Shown piece by piece: positions 36,939 through 46,390 of a stretch of 64,000 bases of DNA. The notes under the pieces are model-generated. The model saw only the letters and a list, made by a program, of their open reading frames with translations, was not told the DNA's origin and made no database searches. Every line of letters starts with the position of its first letter. Within the stretch, counting starts at the first letter, position 1. The position numbers and the translations under genes were made by a program. Origin of the DNA: Romboutsia lituseburensis (GTDB lineage: Bacteria; Bacillota; Clostridia; Peptostreptococcales; Peptostreptococcaceae); assembly GCF_024723825.1 (NCBI RefSeq), contig NZ_JANQBQ010000001.1:1984001-2048000 (forward strand), written 5' to 3'.

Positions 36939-37655
36939 CTACCCCCTTTTGCTTTTTTCTATCTTATTGCTGAGATAACTATTTAAATTTTGTCTAAATT
37001 GAGTAGATTTTTTCTGTGATAGCGGAATCATACTACCATCCATCATATGCACATCATATCCTTTTACTGATTTCACATTATAAAGACTTATAACAAAACT
37101 TTTATGAGGTATTGTAAAATCATACTCTTCCATCCTATTTGCAATATCTGATATTTTTTGTTTTATTGTATATGTATAATCTTTTGTCTTCATTAGTACT
37201 TTTCTTAGCTTATATTCAAAATAATATATATCTTTTAAATTAACTCTAACTATACCTTCTGTAGTATTGAATTCTAAAACTTCATCTATTTCCTCATACA
37301 TATATGATATTGCTTCATTTATCTGATGGTGTATATCTTTTTCCTCAAACGGCTTTAATATATATCCAAATGCATGTACTCCAAATGCTGAAGATGTATA
37401 GTCAGTATAATTAGTCACATATATTATTTTTACAAGTTTATCTTTTGCTCGTATTATTTTAGCTGTTTCTATTCCATTAATTCCTTTCATATCAATATCT
37501 AAAAATAATATGTCTAATTTAGAATAGTTTTCTATCAATGCCTCTCCACTACAATATGTTTCTATAGTAATTTCTTTATTCTTGTAATTTTCTATTATCT
37601 CTTTTGCTTTATTTAATACATTTATTTCATCGTCACATATAGCTATTTTTAACAT
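36939..37655 (-). CDS. LytTR response regulator
   Basis: 238 residues. Receiver domain 1-120 with acidic pocket CDDE (7-10), phospho-acceptor D53 in LFLDIDM, and K in ILKPFEEKD. The C-terminal half is a LytTR DNA-binding domain (YYFEYKLRKVLMKTKDYTYTI, then PHKSFVISLYNVKSVKGYDVHMM). Co-directional with the kinase and with zero spacing. The promoter ahead of it has a candidate direct-repeat site, so autoregulation is plausible. Confidence 0.92.
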   Translation of the reverse strand: MLKIAICDDEINVLNKAKEIIENYKNKEITIETYCSGEALIENYSKLDILFLDIDMKGINGIETAKIIRAKDKLVKIIYVTNYTDYTSSAFGVHAFGYILKPFEEKDIHHQINEAISYMYEEIDEVLEFNTTEGIVRVNLKDIYYFEYKLRKVLMKTKDYTYTIKQKISDIANRMEEYDFTIPHKSFVISLYNVKSVKGYDVHMMDGSMIPLSQKKSTQFRQNLNSYLSNKIEKSKRG

Positions 37656-37691
37656 TTATATTTTCCTTTTTTAGTAAATTTACTTAATTTT

Positions 37692-37720
37692 ATTATATAT
37701 TTAATAAGTTGGAGTATCAA
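37692..37720 (-). promoter_or_regulatory. Promoter of the LytTR two-component operon
   Basis: -35 TTGATA (37715-37720), 17-nt spacer, -10 TATAAT (37692-37697), near consensus. The first gene starts about 36 nt downstream of the -10. Confidence 0.75.
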
Positions 37721-37736
37721 TAAACATGTGTAAAGT

Positions 37737-37766
37737 ACAGCAAACTAGACATAACTTACAGTTTAT
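37737..37766. promoter_or_regulatory. Candidate LytTR regulator binding site
   Basis: ACAGTTTAT (37758-37766) matches the usual LytTR 9-mer pattern, and ACAGCAAAC (37737-37745) shares its ACAG core exactly 21 bp away, about two helical turns. The pair begins 17 bp upstream of the -35, as in AgrA-type activation. The second copy is weak. Confidence 0.4.
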
Positions 37767-37801
37767 ATAATATTTAATTTTGACTTAAGCATAAAAATAT
37801 A

Positions 37802-37836
37802 AAAAAACCACTTCATTTAAAATAAAGTGGTTTTTT
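37802..37836. terminator. Terminator after the XRE/ImmA-like gene
   Basis: Stem AAAAAACCACTT with AAGTGGTTTTTT, ending in U7 on the minus strand. Confidence 0.85.
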
Positions 37837-37839
37837 ATA

Positions 37840-38973
37840 TTATTTTTTCTTTTTAAAGTTTACTTTTGTTACATTATCCCTTTTTGAACTATTTTTTGGA
37901 GATAACATTTTATCTTTTAGCCCAAGTAAATTTTCTATATCATCTGGATATAGATTTAATCCACAATTAGCTAAGTTATCCACTACTTCAGTTCCACTCA
38001 TTATGTTATTATCTATTAACATTTCCACAGATTTTTTAAGTAATGCAGGATTTGTAGCTTTTATATTCTCATCTAAAGGTTCTTTCTTTAACCATCCTTG
38101 CTTTTCCATTTCTCTCATTAAATACATGTACTTCTTATAGTTTATCACTTCTAATTGATATGCTCTTAATATCATTGCTGATATAGGAACTATCCATTTC
38201 TTTTTAAGCTCAACATAGTCTTCTAATTCATGTGCTTTACCTAAGTCCTCAAAGAAAGTTTCTTTAGGTAATAAGAATGCACATGCAAATTCTTCTTTAG
38301 AAAATCTTTTAGCTGATATACCCGCTTCAACAGAAACTATATAAGCTAATTCATATGCTAGGTCAAAGTTTCTTATTGTAGCAGACTTTCTATCATTCCC
38401 TAAACAAACTAAATATCTAGAGTTTCTGTCTATACTTTGTTTTTGAGTAAATGATACTGCTCCTCTTTTTTCTACATTCATAGATGATATAGATATACCA
38501 TTAACCTCTAATAAAGTTACCATATTTCCTATAGGTCCATCACTTAATCCCCAATGTCTTCTCATTTTAGTTGCTAAAGTATCCATGTCATCATTTTTAC
38601 CTAAATTATCTGGTAAGTTCATTGCTGGGAACTGTATATAACTTTCTATAAAAGATATTATTTTATGAGTCATAACAATCTTTTCTTTGTATGATATTTC
38701 TTCAACTCTTGGTATTGGTGACTCCGGTCTTATATGTGTATTTTCAACTACTACTTTTATACTATCATTTTGGAAGAAATAATCTCTTGGGAATTTTAAT
38801 GCATTTGATAATTTCATTTCATTCTCTGGCACTGGTTTATATTTTTCTTCCTCAAATGCAATTATATCTTTTTTATTTATTTTAGTTTCACCAGCTAATT
38901 GATCTATTGTTTTCCCTCTAAACATTCTAGCTGCTTTTAATCTTTTTCCGTTGAATATTTTTTTTCTACTCAT
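37840..38973 (-). CDS. XRE regulator with ImmA/IrrE-like domain lacking HExxH
   Basis: 377 residues. Helix-turn-helix at 10-45 (GKRLKAARMFRGKTIDQLAGET). The middle resembles the ImmA/IrrE (DUF955) fold, ending in FACAFLLPKETFFEDL, which matches the usual FAxxLLMP block. However, where HExxH is expected the protein reads LAYELAYIVSVEAG (about 202-215) with no histidine, so protease activity is probably lost. Such proteins normally cleave phage or ICE repressors; here it may act only as a DNA-binding sensor. No mobile-element genes adjoin it. Its leader holds the GC-rich element at 39001-39112. Confidence 0.8.
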   Translation of the reverse strand: MSRKKIFNGKRLKAARMFRGKTIDQLAGETKINKKDIIAFEEEKYKPVPENEMKLSNALKFPRDYFFQNDSIKVVVENTHIRPESPIPRVEEISYKEKIVMTHKIISFIESYIQFPAMNLPDNLGKNDDMDTLATKMRRHWGLSDGPIGNMVTLLEVNGISISSMNVEKRGAVSFTQKQSIDRNSRYLVCLGNDRKSATIRNFDLAYELAYIVSVEAGISAKRFSKEEFACAFLLPKETFFEDLGKAHELEDYVELKKKWIVPISAMILRAYQLEVINYKKYMYLMREMEKQGWLKKEPLDENIKATNPALLKKSVEMLIDNNIMSGTEVVDNLANCGLNLYPDDIENLLGLKDKMLSPKNSSKRDNVTKVNFKKKK

Positions 38974-39000
38974 ATTATCAATCTCGCTTTCAAATTTATA

Positions 39001-39112
39001 GTGTCCGTTGCTTAAAATTCACTTTGTTCAAGCCACTACGTAGGCGCTATACTTCACATCGCCAACGATAGAATCCTTGCTATCGATTCGGTTATATCCG
39101 TTGCTCAAAATT
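39001..39112. repeat. GC-rich structured element with 19-nt direct repeats
   Basis: Two direct copies, 39001-39019 and 39094-39112, match at 16 of 19 positions (core TCCGTTGCT, then AAAATT). The 74 nt between them are 46% G+C by my count, far above the surroundings, and can fold: CGATAG/CTATCG (39066-39085 area), GGCG/CGCC and the CTACGTAG palindrome. It lies in the leader of the XRE gene. It could be a small non-autonomous mobile repeat, a regulatory RNA or a multi-site operator. I know no family for it. Confidence 0.6.
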
Positions 39113-39114
39113 AA

Positions 39115-39145
39115 AATGCTCTGGATATATTGTACCCAGAGCATT
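39115..39145 (-). terminator. Terminator after the HD-domain gene
   Basis: Stem AATGCTCTGG with CCAGAGCATT, then UUAAUUUU on the minus strand. It ends the gene at 39199-39771 and separates it from the GC-rich element. Confidence 0.7.
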
Positions 39146-39198
39146 ATTTAGCTTTTATTTATGCGAATAATAATATCATATTTAATTAATCTAGTCAA

Positions 39199-39771
39199 TT
39201 ATAGACCTAGTATGTCACTAATTCCTTGCATTGCCTCTAAAGATAATTGAGCAAACTCAGAAAAAGGAATTCCTAAATCTTCGATACTTCTCATTGCATC
39301 TCTATTAGCTCCAGCAGCAAATTTTAGTTCTTTCATTCGTTTTGTAACAGACTTAACTTTAACACTTGCTAATTTTTTATCTGGATATACAAGAGCTATT
39401 GCAGTTATAAACCCAGTTATAGGATCTGCTGCATAAATTGCTTTATCCATTACACTTTCTCTTTTAATTCCATTTTCATCTTCATTATGAGCTTTTATTG
39501 CTTGATATATGTATTCATTTCCGAAATTTTCATTTTTTAAAATTTCTACTGTTTTTATTCCATGTAATTTTGATTCTTCTGCATTATTTTTATAGTCTAA
39601 TAAATCTGAATCTAAATCATGTAATAATCCAGCTATAGCCCATTCATCAGTTTTTTGCGGTTCTAATTTTTCTCCTAATGCTTTCATTACAGCTTCTACT
39701 GCATAAGAATGTTTAATTAGATGCTCACTTTGCAAGTATTTATCTACTAGTTTAACAGCTTGATCTCTCAT
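39199..39771 (-). CDS. HD-domain phosphohydrolase-like protein
   Basis: 190 residues from the ATG at 39771 (MRDQAVKLVDKYL); AGGAGG lies 11 nt before it, whereas a TTG start 9 nt upstream would be only 2 nt from it. HD metal motifs: H in EHLIKHSYAVE near residue 22, LLHDLDSD near residue 52, and a later AHNED and ADPITG. Predicted to hydrolyse phosphate esters, perhaps a nucleotide; the substrate is unknown. It follows the U32 peptidase gene by 33 nt. Confidence 0.85.
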   Translation of the reverse strand: MRDQAVKLVDKYLQSEHLIKHSYAVEAVMKALGEKLEPQKTDEWAIAGLLHDLDSDLLDYKNNAEESKLHGIKTVEILKNENFGNEYIYQAIKAHNEDENGIKRESVMDKAIYAADPITGFITAIALVYPDKKLASVKVKSVTKRMKELKFAAGANRDAMRSIEDLGIPFSEFAQLSLEAMQGISDILGL

Positions 39772-39804
39772 TGTTCCCAATACCTCCTGAATATACTTAT
39801 ATTT

Positions 39805-42216
39805 TTATTCTACACCTTTATAATAATGTCCTGCTGTTACACCTATTTTGTCTAACTCATTATAAAGTTTAGTAGCTTTAACACCTAATCTATATTCATT
39901 TTTTAATACTTCTTGATATGCTTCTATCACTGACTTAACTTGATCTTTTTCTTCTAATGTAAAGTCTAATCTGAATATGTTTATTCCTATCTCATTTAGT
40001 TCCTGTAAATTATCTAACATACATGTTACCTTTGAGTTATATATAGTACTTCTACAGAATATATCTTGTGAAATTCTATATTGTTCTTCTTTAAAGTCTT
40101 TTAAAGCATATGTGCTTTGCTTACATATAGCAGCTCTTTTATCCTTTTTACAATCACGAACTATAACACCCATTGGACAGTATTCTGTTATCATAAGTGG
40201 AGCATATCCATAAACTACAGCTTCTATATTCATATCTGTATATTTTAATGTTTCTTTTATCTCATATATATTTAGCTCTTGAGATATACATAAGTTTTTA
40301 GCACCAATCTCTTTAAAATAATTTATAGTTTCACTATTAAATGCGTTTAAATAATAGTCTATATTTAATTCTTTATTTTTAAAATAATCTAAAGCTCCCC
40401 ATATTCCAACTTGAACAGCTCCTAATCCAAGATCATTTGCTTTTTCTAATTGTTTATATTCTTTGTGTCTAATTATTCTAGGAGCTGAGTAAATAACATT
40501 AGCATTAAACTTCATACCTAACTTTAATGCTTCTTCTAATGTTATTACATCTTCATAATAAATAGTATCTATTCCACATTCTAGGGCACCTTCTAATTGC
40601 TCTAGATTTTTAACTTTAGCTGATATTTTTTCAGATTGTTCCCTTTTGACTTTAATTGGACTATATTTTAATTTTTTATTTTTGTGGTTTCTATTTTTTA
40701 TTTTTACTCTTTTTATACTTAATAATTCTATACAGTCTCTTCTCATTTGATTTAGTATACTTATTGGTAAACTAACATTATCATCTAATATAATATCAGT
40801 ATTTCTAAGCACATATGGTGTATTTCCAAGTTTTTGAATTTGTTGCTCTATTTTTTCTTTGTTTAAAGCAACTTTCATAGCTTCTTCTACTATTTTATCT
40901 CCTTCAATAGTTGCAGAATTACCTTTCTCATCACTTAATGTAAGAATTGGATTTTGACCTAATTTTATAGTTACTTGAGCATCAATTATACTTTTAACAA
41001 GTTCTTTATCTTGCTTAAATGTTGATTGAACTCTGTCCATTAGCTCGCTATCAGATGTTTTAAATACTATTTGTCCTCTTTTTGCTTCTCCAACAAAGTC
41101 TAATTCTATTAGTTCCCCTTTGTATCCTATATTGTGAGGTTCTCCATTTTTTAGTATTCTTCCTATTGTTCCTCCACCTAGATTTATTCCATCACCTTTT
41201 TTAAGAGTATTTTCAAGCATTATTTTTAATCTTTTAGTTCTTTTATTATGATCTAATACTTTTCCTATGTATAAACCTTGGTTATTTGGTATTTCAGAAT
41301 TCATTACATCTTTTCCTACTTCTCCAAGCAATAGCCCTTTAGTAAACTTTCGATTGAATATAGTATATAAATCACTCATTGTTTCATCTGAAACATTTAA
41401 TTTATTCGTCTCTAAATACTCATCAATAGAGTTTCTGTAACTTCCTATTACAGTTGCTACATATTCTGGTCTTTTCATTCTTCCTTCTATTTTTAAAGAA
41501 TGTACCCCAGCATCTATTACCTTATCTATTTCTTGAATTGTATTCAAATCTCTTGGACTTAATAAATAATCTCCATTGCTATTTATTACTTCTCCATTAT
41601 AAACATCTATTAACTCATATTTTTGTCTACAAGGTTGAGCACATCTACCTCTATTTCCTGACCTATTTCCTATCATAGAACTCATTAAACATTGTCCTGA
41701 GTAACACACACATAGTGCACCATGTACAAATACTTCTATGTCTGCTTTACAATTATCACATATATATTTAATTTCATCTATCTTAACTTCTCTTGCTAAA
41801 ACTACTCTATCAAATCCTACTGATTCTAAGTACTTAACATCTTCTAAAGAATGAGCTACCATCTGAGTACTGGCATGTATCTCAAAATCAGGTAATTCTG
41901 ATTTTATAAGCTTAGCCATTCCTATATCTTGAAGTATTATTGCATCTATATCTATGTCATATAAAAACTTAGCGTACTCAATAAAATCATATATTTCATT
42001 TTGTTTTATTAAAGTATTTGCAGTTACAAATACCTGTACATCTCTTATATGTGCATACTTTACAGCTTCTCTTAATTCATCTCTATCAAAATTGTTTGCT
42101 GATGCTCTAGCACTAAAATCCTTACCACCTAAATAAACAGCATTTGCTCCATTTTGTACAGCAGCTTTTAATGCCTCAAACGACCCAACGGGTGCCAATA
42201 ATTCTACGTCTCTCAT
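39805..42216 (-). CDS. U32 family peptidase / RlhA-like protein
   Basis: 803 residues: two U32-type TIM-barrel units with a DUF3656-like part between. The first unit has VFVHGALCVCYSGQCLMSS and RGRCAQPCRQKYEL, the cysteine set that in U32 proteins binds an Fe-S cluster; the second has YCPMGVIVRDC and a later cysteine. Relatives include RlhA, which hydroxylates a 23S rRNA cytidine, as well as proteins annotated as collagenases. The rRNA-modification reading is more likely for this double-length form, but not proven. Followed by the HD gene. Confidence 0.85.
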   Translation of the reverse strand: MRDVELLAPVGSFEALKAAVQNGANAVYLGGKDFSARASANNFDRDELREAVKYAHIRDVQVFVTANTLIKQNEIYDFIEYAKFLYDIDIDAIILQDIGMAKLIKSELPDFEIHASTQMVAHSLEDVKYLESVGFDRVVLAREVKIDEIKYICDNCKADIEVFVHGALCVCYSGQCLMSSMIGNRSGNRGRCAQPCRQKYELIDVYNGEVINSNGDYLLSPRDLNTIQEIDKVIDAGVHSLKIEGRMKRPEYVATVIGSYRNSIDEYLETNKLNVSDETMSDLYTIFNRKFTKGLLLGEVGKDVMNSEIPNNQGLYIGKVLDHNKRTKRLKIMLENTLKKGDGINLGGGTIGRILKNGEPHNIGYKGELIELDFVGEAKRGQIVFKTSDSELMDRVQSTFKQDKELVKSIIDAQVTIKLGQNPILTLSDEKGNSATIEGDKIVEEAMKVALNKEKIEQQIQKLGNTPYVLRNTDIILDDNVSLPISILNQMRRDCIELLSIKRVKIKNRNHKNKKLKYSPIKVKREQSEKISAKVKNLEQLEGALECGIDTIYYEDVITLEEALKLGMKFNANVIYSAPRIIRHKEYKQLEKANDLGLGAVQVGIWGALDYFKNKELNIDYYLNAFNSETINYFKEIGAKNLCISQELNIYEIKETLKYTDMNIEAVVYGYAPLMITEYCPMGVIVRDCKKDKRAAICKQSTYALKDFKEEQYRISQDIFCRSTIYNSKVTCMLDNLQELNEIGINIFRLDFTLEEKDQVKSVIEAYQEVLKNEYRLGVKATKLYNELDKIGVTAGHYYKGVE

Positions 42217-42276
42217 TTTATCCTCCTTAAGGAATATTTATCCTATATTTATAATATCCTTAAATATTAAAATTAA

Positions 42277-42300
42277 AACCTTCAGGTTCCCCTGAAGGCT
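42277..42300 (-). terminator. Terminator after zapA
   Basis: Stem GCCTTCAGG/CCTGAAGG with loop GGAA on the minus strand, followed by UUUUAAUUUU. Confidence 0.85.
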
Positions 42301-42310
42301 TAATTTTTTA

Positions 42311-42910
42311 TTATTTCATTGCTCTAAGGTATTTAACCTCATTTTCAAGCTCAATTTTTTCTAACTGAATCTTATATGCATCATTTTGGAACTTAGATGA
42401 TAGTTTTTGAGCAACTTCTGCTTTTTCTTCAGATGCTGTAAGTTGTTCTTTAAGCTCTTCTATTTGAGTCTTATAGTTTTCAACTTCACCATTAGAAGAA
42501 CCAACTTTGTTTCCTAATTCTTCTATTTGCTTCTTCTGTTCTTCTATCACCTTATTTAAGTCCTCTATTTGTGCTTGGTAATCTTGTTCTTCTTTGTCTT
42601 TACTTTGAAGAGCAGCTTGTAAATTTCTCATTTCTATCTTAAGCTCTTCATCTGAATTTCCAACTTTTCTTTTTAACTCTTCATTTTCTTTTATTATATC
42701 TTCATTTTCTGTAGAGCATTCAAAGAATATATCAGCTATATTTATTGCTGATAATATAGCTGCCATTGATGCACTTAGCTTAGGATTTGCTTCCTTAACC
42801 CTAGTCATTTCTTTATCAACATATGATGCAACACTTAACATATGTTTTTCTGATTTTTCGCCCACCATCGGATATTCATTACCGTTGATTTTTACCATAA
42901 CCTTATTCAT
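42311..42910 (-). CDS. zapA: Cell division protein ZapA with long coiled coil
   Basis: 199 residues from the ATG at 42910 (MNKVMVKINGNEYPM); the in-frame GTG 12 nt upstream abuts the AAGGGG site. The ZapA domain covers about 1-75 (HMLSVASYVDKEMTRVKEAN, then AAILSAINIADIFFE), and residues about 80-195 are a Glu/Lys/Gln coiled coil, much longer than the ZapA of B. subtilis but usual in clostridia. Promotes FtsZ bundling at the division site. It lies 30 nt downstream of pheT and shares its transcript. Confidence 0.88.
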   Translation of the reverse strand: MNKVMVKINGNEYPMVGEKSEKHMLSVASYVDKEMTRVKEANPKLSASMAAILSAINIADIFFECSTENEDIIKENEELKRKVGNSDEELKIEMRNLQAALQSKDKEEQDYQAQIEDLNKVIEEQKKQIEELGNKVGSSNGEVENYKTQIEELKEQLTASEEKAEVAQKLSSKFQNDAYKIQLEKIELENEVKYLRAMK

Positions 42911-42940
42911 ACTAACACACACCCCTTACGTTAGCTAGTT

Positions 42941-45325
42941 TTATCTTAAGTTTGCGTTTAGTTTTTCACTTAACTCACTTAATATCTTATCGTGTACTTT
43001 TGCTACATCTTCATCTGTTAAAGTTTTTTCAGCACTTCTATATGTTATAGAGTAAGCTATAGACTTGTGTCCTTCTTCTATTTGAGAACCTTTATAAACG
43101 TCAAATAACTTGTAACTTTCTAATATATCAGATGCATTAGCCTTTATTATATCTTCTATTTGCTTAACAAATACTTCATCTTTAACTATTAATGCTATAT
43201 CTCTAGATGTAGATGGGTATTTTGGTAATGCGCTATATCTCTTAACTAAAGTTATGTTTTCAAATACTAGATCTGCATTTATTTCTGCAACATAAACCCT
43301 TTGACCTAAGTTATAATTTTCTATAACGTCTGGATGTAATTCACCAAAAGTACCTACACATATATTATTATACACTACTTTTGCACATCTTCCAGGATGG
43401 AATGTCGAGTTTGTAGTTTCTGATTCAATTTCATATCCTTTTAAGCCTACATTGTTTAATATAGTTTCAACAATACCTTTTAATGAGAAGAAATCAACTT
43501 CTTTTCCATACATTCCTACGCAATATTTTTTAGTCTCTACTGGTAATCCATTTTGAGGAGTGAACGTATTTCCACATTCAAAAGCATAAGCTTCCTCTAC
43601 TTTATGAGATACATTTGTAGATAATACATTTAACATATTAGGAATTAATGTAGTTCTCATTACAGAAGTTTCTTCTCCTAGTGGATTCATTATTTTTACA
43701 AAACTTCTTTTCTCATCATTTTCTGGTAAGTTTATTTTATCTACACCTCTAGGACTTACAAATGAATATGTTAATATTTCATTTAATCCACATGCTATAG
43801 AGTTTTCTTTTACTTTATCCATGAATTTTTGATTTTCAGTTTTTACACCAGCTGTAGCATTTCCTTCTAAGTCTGCTGCTGGTATATTTTCATATCCATA
43901 TATTCTAGCTATTTCTTCTAATATATCTGCATCTTCAGTTATATCTAATCTAAAGCTCGGTACTTCTAATTCTAGTTTATCAGAGCTTATTAAATTACAT
44001 TTAAACTCTAATCTTTCTAATATGTTTATAAATTGATCCATAGGTACATTAACACCTAATAATTTATTTATTCTTTGTGGGTTAACTGTTACCTTTTGAA
44101 CTTCTTCTTTAGTTGGATAGTAATCTAGCATTCCATTTAATACTGTACCACATCCTAATTCTTCAATTAACTGACAAGCTCTATTTACAGCCATTTCTGT
44201 TAAATTAACATCTATTCCTTTTTCAAATCTAGAAGATGCTTCAGTTCTTAATCCTAACTTCTTAGATGTAGCTCTTATATTTTCCTTAGCAAAGCTTGCT
44301 CCTTCTAAGAATATCGATATTGTTTCATCTTTTATTTCTGAGTTTTCTCCACCCATTATACCAGCTAAGTCTAATGTCTTATCTTGGTTTCCTATTACTA
44401 GCATATCTGATGTTAATGTTCTTTCAACACCATCTAATGTAGTAAACTTTTCACCTTCTTGAGCTAATTTAACTATCATTTTATTGTATTTTATATCATC
44501 TAAATCAAATGCATGAAGAGGTTGACCAAGTTCTAACATAACATAATTTGTTATATCCACTATATTATTTATAGGTCTCATACCTGCTTCTATAAGTCTT
44601 CTTTGCATCCAGTATGGAGATGGTCCAACTTTAACATCTTTTACAACTTTACCGCAGTATCTCTTACATAAGTCAGTTTGAATATCTATCTCAAATTGCA
44701 TTTCTTCATTTGATCCATCAACTTTTATCTCTGGGAATTTTAAATCTGTTCCTAAAGTAACAGCAGCTTCTCTAGCTATACCTATTATTGATCTACAATC
44801 TGGTCTGTTTGAAGTTATTTCAAATTCTATTAATGCATCGTTGATACCTAATACATCTCTAACATCCATCCCTAATTCAAATGAATCTTGATGATCTAAT
44901 ATATATATACCATCTTTTTTATGATCTTCAACATATTGATCTGGTATAGTTAATTCTTCTGCACCACAGAACATTCCTTCTGATAATACTCCTCTTAACT
45001 TACCTTTCTTTATTTTGAAGTCTCCTGGAAGTACTGCGCCTATTCTAGCAACAGGAACATAATCTCCAACTTTTATATTAGTTGCATTCGTTACTATTTG
45101 AAGCACTTCACCATTTGCTACTTCTACCTTTGTAACTTTTAATCTATCTGCATCTGGATGTTGTTCTATTTCTAGTATTTTACATACTTCAACTCCATTT
45201 GTTTCTTTTCCGTAGAATTCTACTGCTTCAACTTTTGATCCTGTCATAGTCATCATATCAGCAAATTCTTGTGTTTCTTTATCTATATTTACATAGTCTC
45301 TAAGCCATTTTACAGGTACTAACAT
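42941..45325 (-). CDS. pheT: Phenylalanyl-tRNA synthetase beta subunit
   Basis: 794 residues, normal. The order is: EMAP-like tRNA-binding domain (about 40-150), B3/B4 editing domain, B5 domain, catalytic-like core, and a C-terminal FDX-ACB anticodon domain (KYPSTSRDIALIVKDEV at about 705-720). Forms the (alpha-beta)2 enzyme with PheS, encoded 16 nt upstream. Under the control of the Phe T-box. Confidence 0.97.
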   Translation of the reverse strand: MLVPVKWLRDYVNIDKETQEFADMMTMTGSKVEAVEFYGKETNGVEVCKILEIEQHPDADRLKVTKVEVANGEVLQIVTNATNIKVGDYVPVARIGAVLPGDFKIKKGKLRGVLSEGMFCGAEELTIPDQYVEDHKKDGIYILDHQDSFELGMDVRDVLGINDALIEFEITSNRPDCRSIIGIAREAAVTLGTDLKFPEIKVDGSNEEMQFEIDIQTDLCKRYCGKVVKDVKVGPSPYWMQRRLIEAGMRPINNIVDITNYVMLELGQPLHAFDLDDIKYNKMIVKLAQEGEKFTTLDGVERTLTSDMLVIGNQDKTLDLAGIMGGENSEIKDETISIFLEGASFAKENIRATSKKLGLRTEASSRFEKGIDVNLTEMAVNRACQLIEELGCGTVLNGMLDYYPTKEEVQKVTVNPQRINKLLGVNVPMDQFINILERLEFKCNLISSDKLELEVPSFRLDITEDADILEEIARIYGYENIPAADLEGNATAGVKTENQKFMDKVKENSIACGLNEILTYSFVSPRGVDKINLPENDEKRSFVKIMNPLGEETSVMRTTLIPNMLNVLSTNVSHKVEEAYAFECGNTFTPQNGLPVETKKYCVGMYGKEVDFFSLKGIVETILNNVGLKGYEIESETTNSTFHPGRCAKVVYNNICVGTFGELHPDVIENYNLGQRVYVAEINADLVFENITLVKRYSALPKYPSTSRDIALIVKDEVFVKQIEDIIKANASDILESYKLFDVYKGSQIEEGHKSIAYSITYRSAEKTLTDEDVAKVHDKILSELSEKLNANLR

Positions 45326-45341
45326 ATTAAACTCCTCCTAA

Positions 45342-46361
45342 TTAAAATTGATCTAAAAATCTCATATCATTTTCGAATAATAATCTTATATCATCTATTT
45401 CATATTTAAGCATTGTTATTCTGTCTAATCCCATACCGAATGCAAATCCGCTATAAACTTCTGGGTCTATACCACAATTTCTAAGTACATTTGGATGTAC
45501 CATACCTGCACCTAATATTTCTATCCATCCTTCACCTTTACACATAGAACATCCTGCACCTTCACATTTGAAACAAGTAACATCTACTTCTGCACTTGGT
45601 TCTGTGAATGGGAAGTTGTGGGGTCTAAATTTAGTTTTTGTATGTTCTCCGAATAACTTTTTAACGAACATATTTAATGTTCCTTTTAATTGAGCCATTG
45701 TTACATCTTTTCCTACAACTAATCCTTCTATTTGATGGAACATTGGTGAATGTGTAGCATCTGGTGCATCAAATCTGAAACATCTACCTGGAGATATTAT
45801 TTTTATTGGTAATTCTTGACTCTTCATAGTTCTAACTTGAACTGGAGAAGTTTGAGTTCTAAGTAATAACTCACTATTGATGTAGAATGTATCACTCATA
45901 TCTCTTGATGGATGGTCTTTAGGAGCATTTAATGAATCAAAGTTATTCTCAACCGTTTCAACTTCTGGTCCTTCTGCTATACTGAATCCCATTCCCATAA
46001 ATATTTCATTTACTTCATCTGTTATTTGAGATATTGGATGTTTTTTACCTACTTTAACAGCTTTAGCTGGCATAGTAACATCTATAATTTCTTCAGCTAA
46101 TTTCTTTTGCTTTTCTATAGATTTTAATTCTTCTTTTTTAGAAGATATGCTTCCTTCTATAGATTCTCTCACCTTATTAGCAACTTGACCTATAACTGGT
46201 CTTTCTTCAGCTGATAGTTTACCCATTTCTTTAAGTATTGCTGTTATTTCACCTTTTTTACCTAAATATTTAACTCTTAGGCTTTCTACAACTTCTATAC
46301 TTGAAGTTTCTTTAATTTCATTTAAAGCAGCTTCTTGTAAATTAAGTAATTTTTCTTGCAC
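45342..46361 (-). CDS. pheS: Phenylalanyl-tRNA synthetase alpha subunit
   Basis: 339 residues. N-terminal coiled coil about 1-90, then the class II catalytic core: GMGFSIAEGPEVE, SDTFYINSELLLRTQTSPVQVR, FRFDAPDATHSPMFHQIEG and GFAFGMGLDRITML. The start codon is GTG at 46361, with GAAAGGGTG 7 nt upstream. The T-box leader precedes it by about 30 nt. Confidence 0.97.
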   Translation of the reverse strand: MQEKLLNLQEAALNEIKETSSIEVVESLRVKYLGKKGEITAILKEMGKLSAEERPVIGQVANKVRESIEGSISSKKEELKSIEKQKKLAEEIIDVTMPAKAVKVGKKHPISQITDEVNEIFMGMGFSIAEGPEVETVENNFDSLNAPKDHPSRDMSDTFYINSELLLRTQTSPVQVRTMKSQELPIKIISPGRCFRFDAPDATHSPMFHQIEGLVVGKDVTMAQLKGTLNMFVKKLFGEHTKTKFRPHNFPFTEPSAEVDVTCFKCEGAGCSMCKGEGWIEILGAGMVHPNVLRNCGIDPEVYSGFAFGMGLDRITMLKYEIDDIRLLFENDMRFLDQF

Positions 46362-46390
46362 TATTTTTCACCCTTTCATTTTTTATATTA

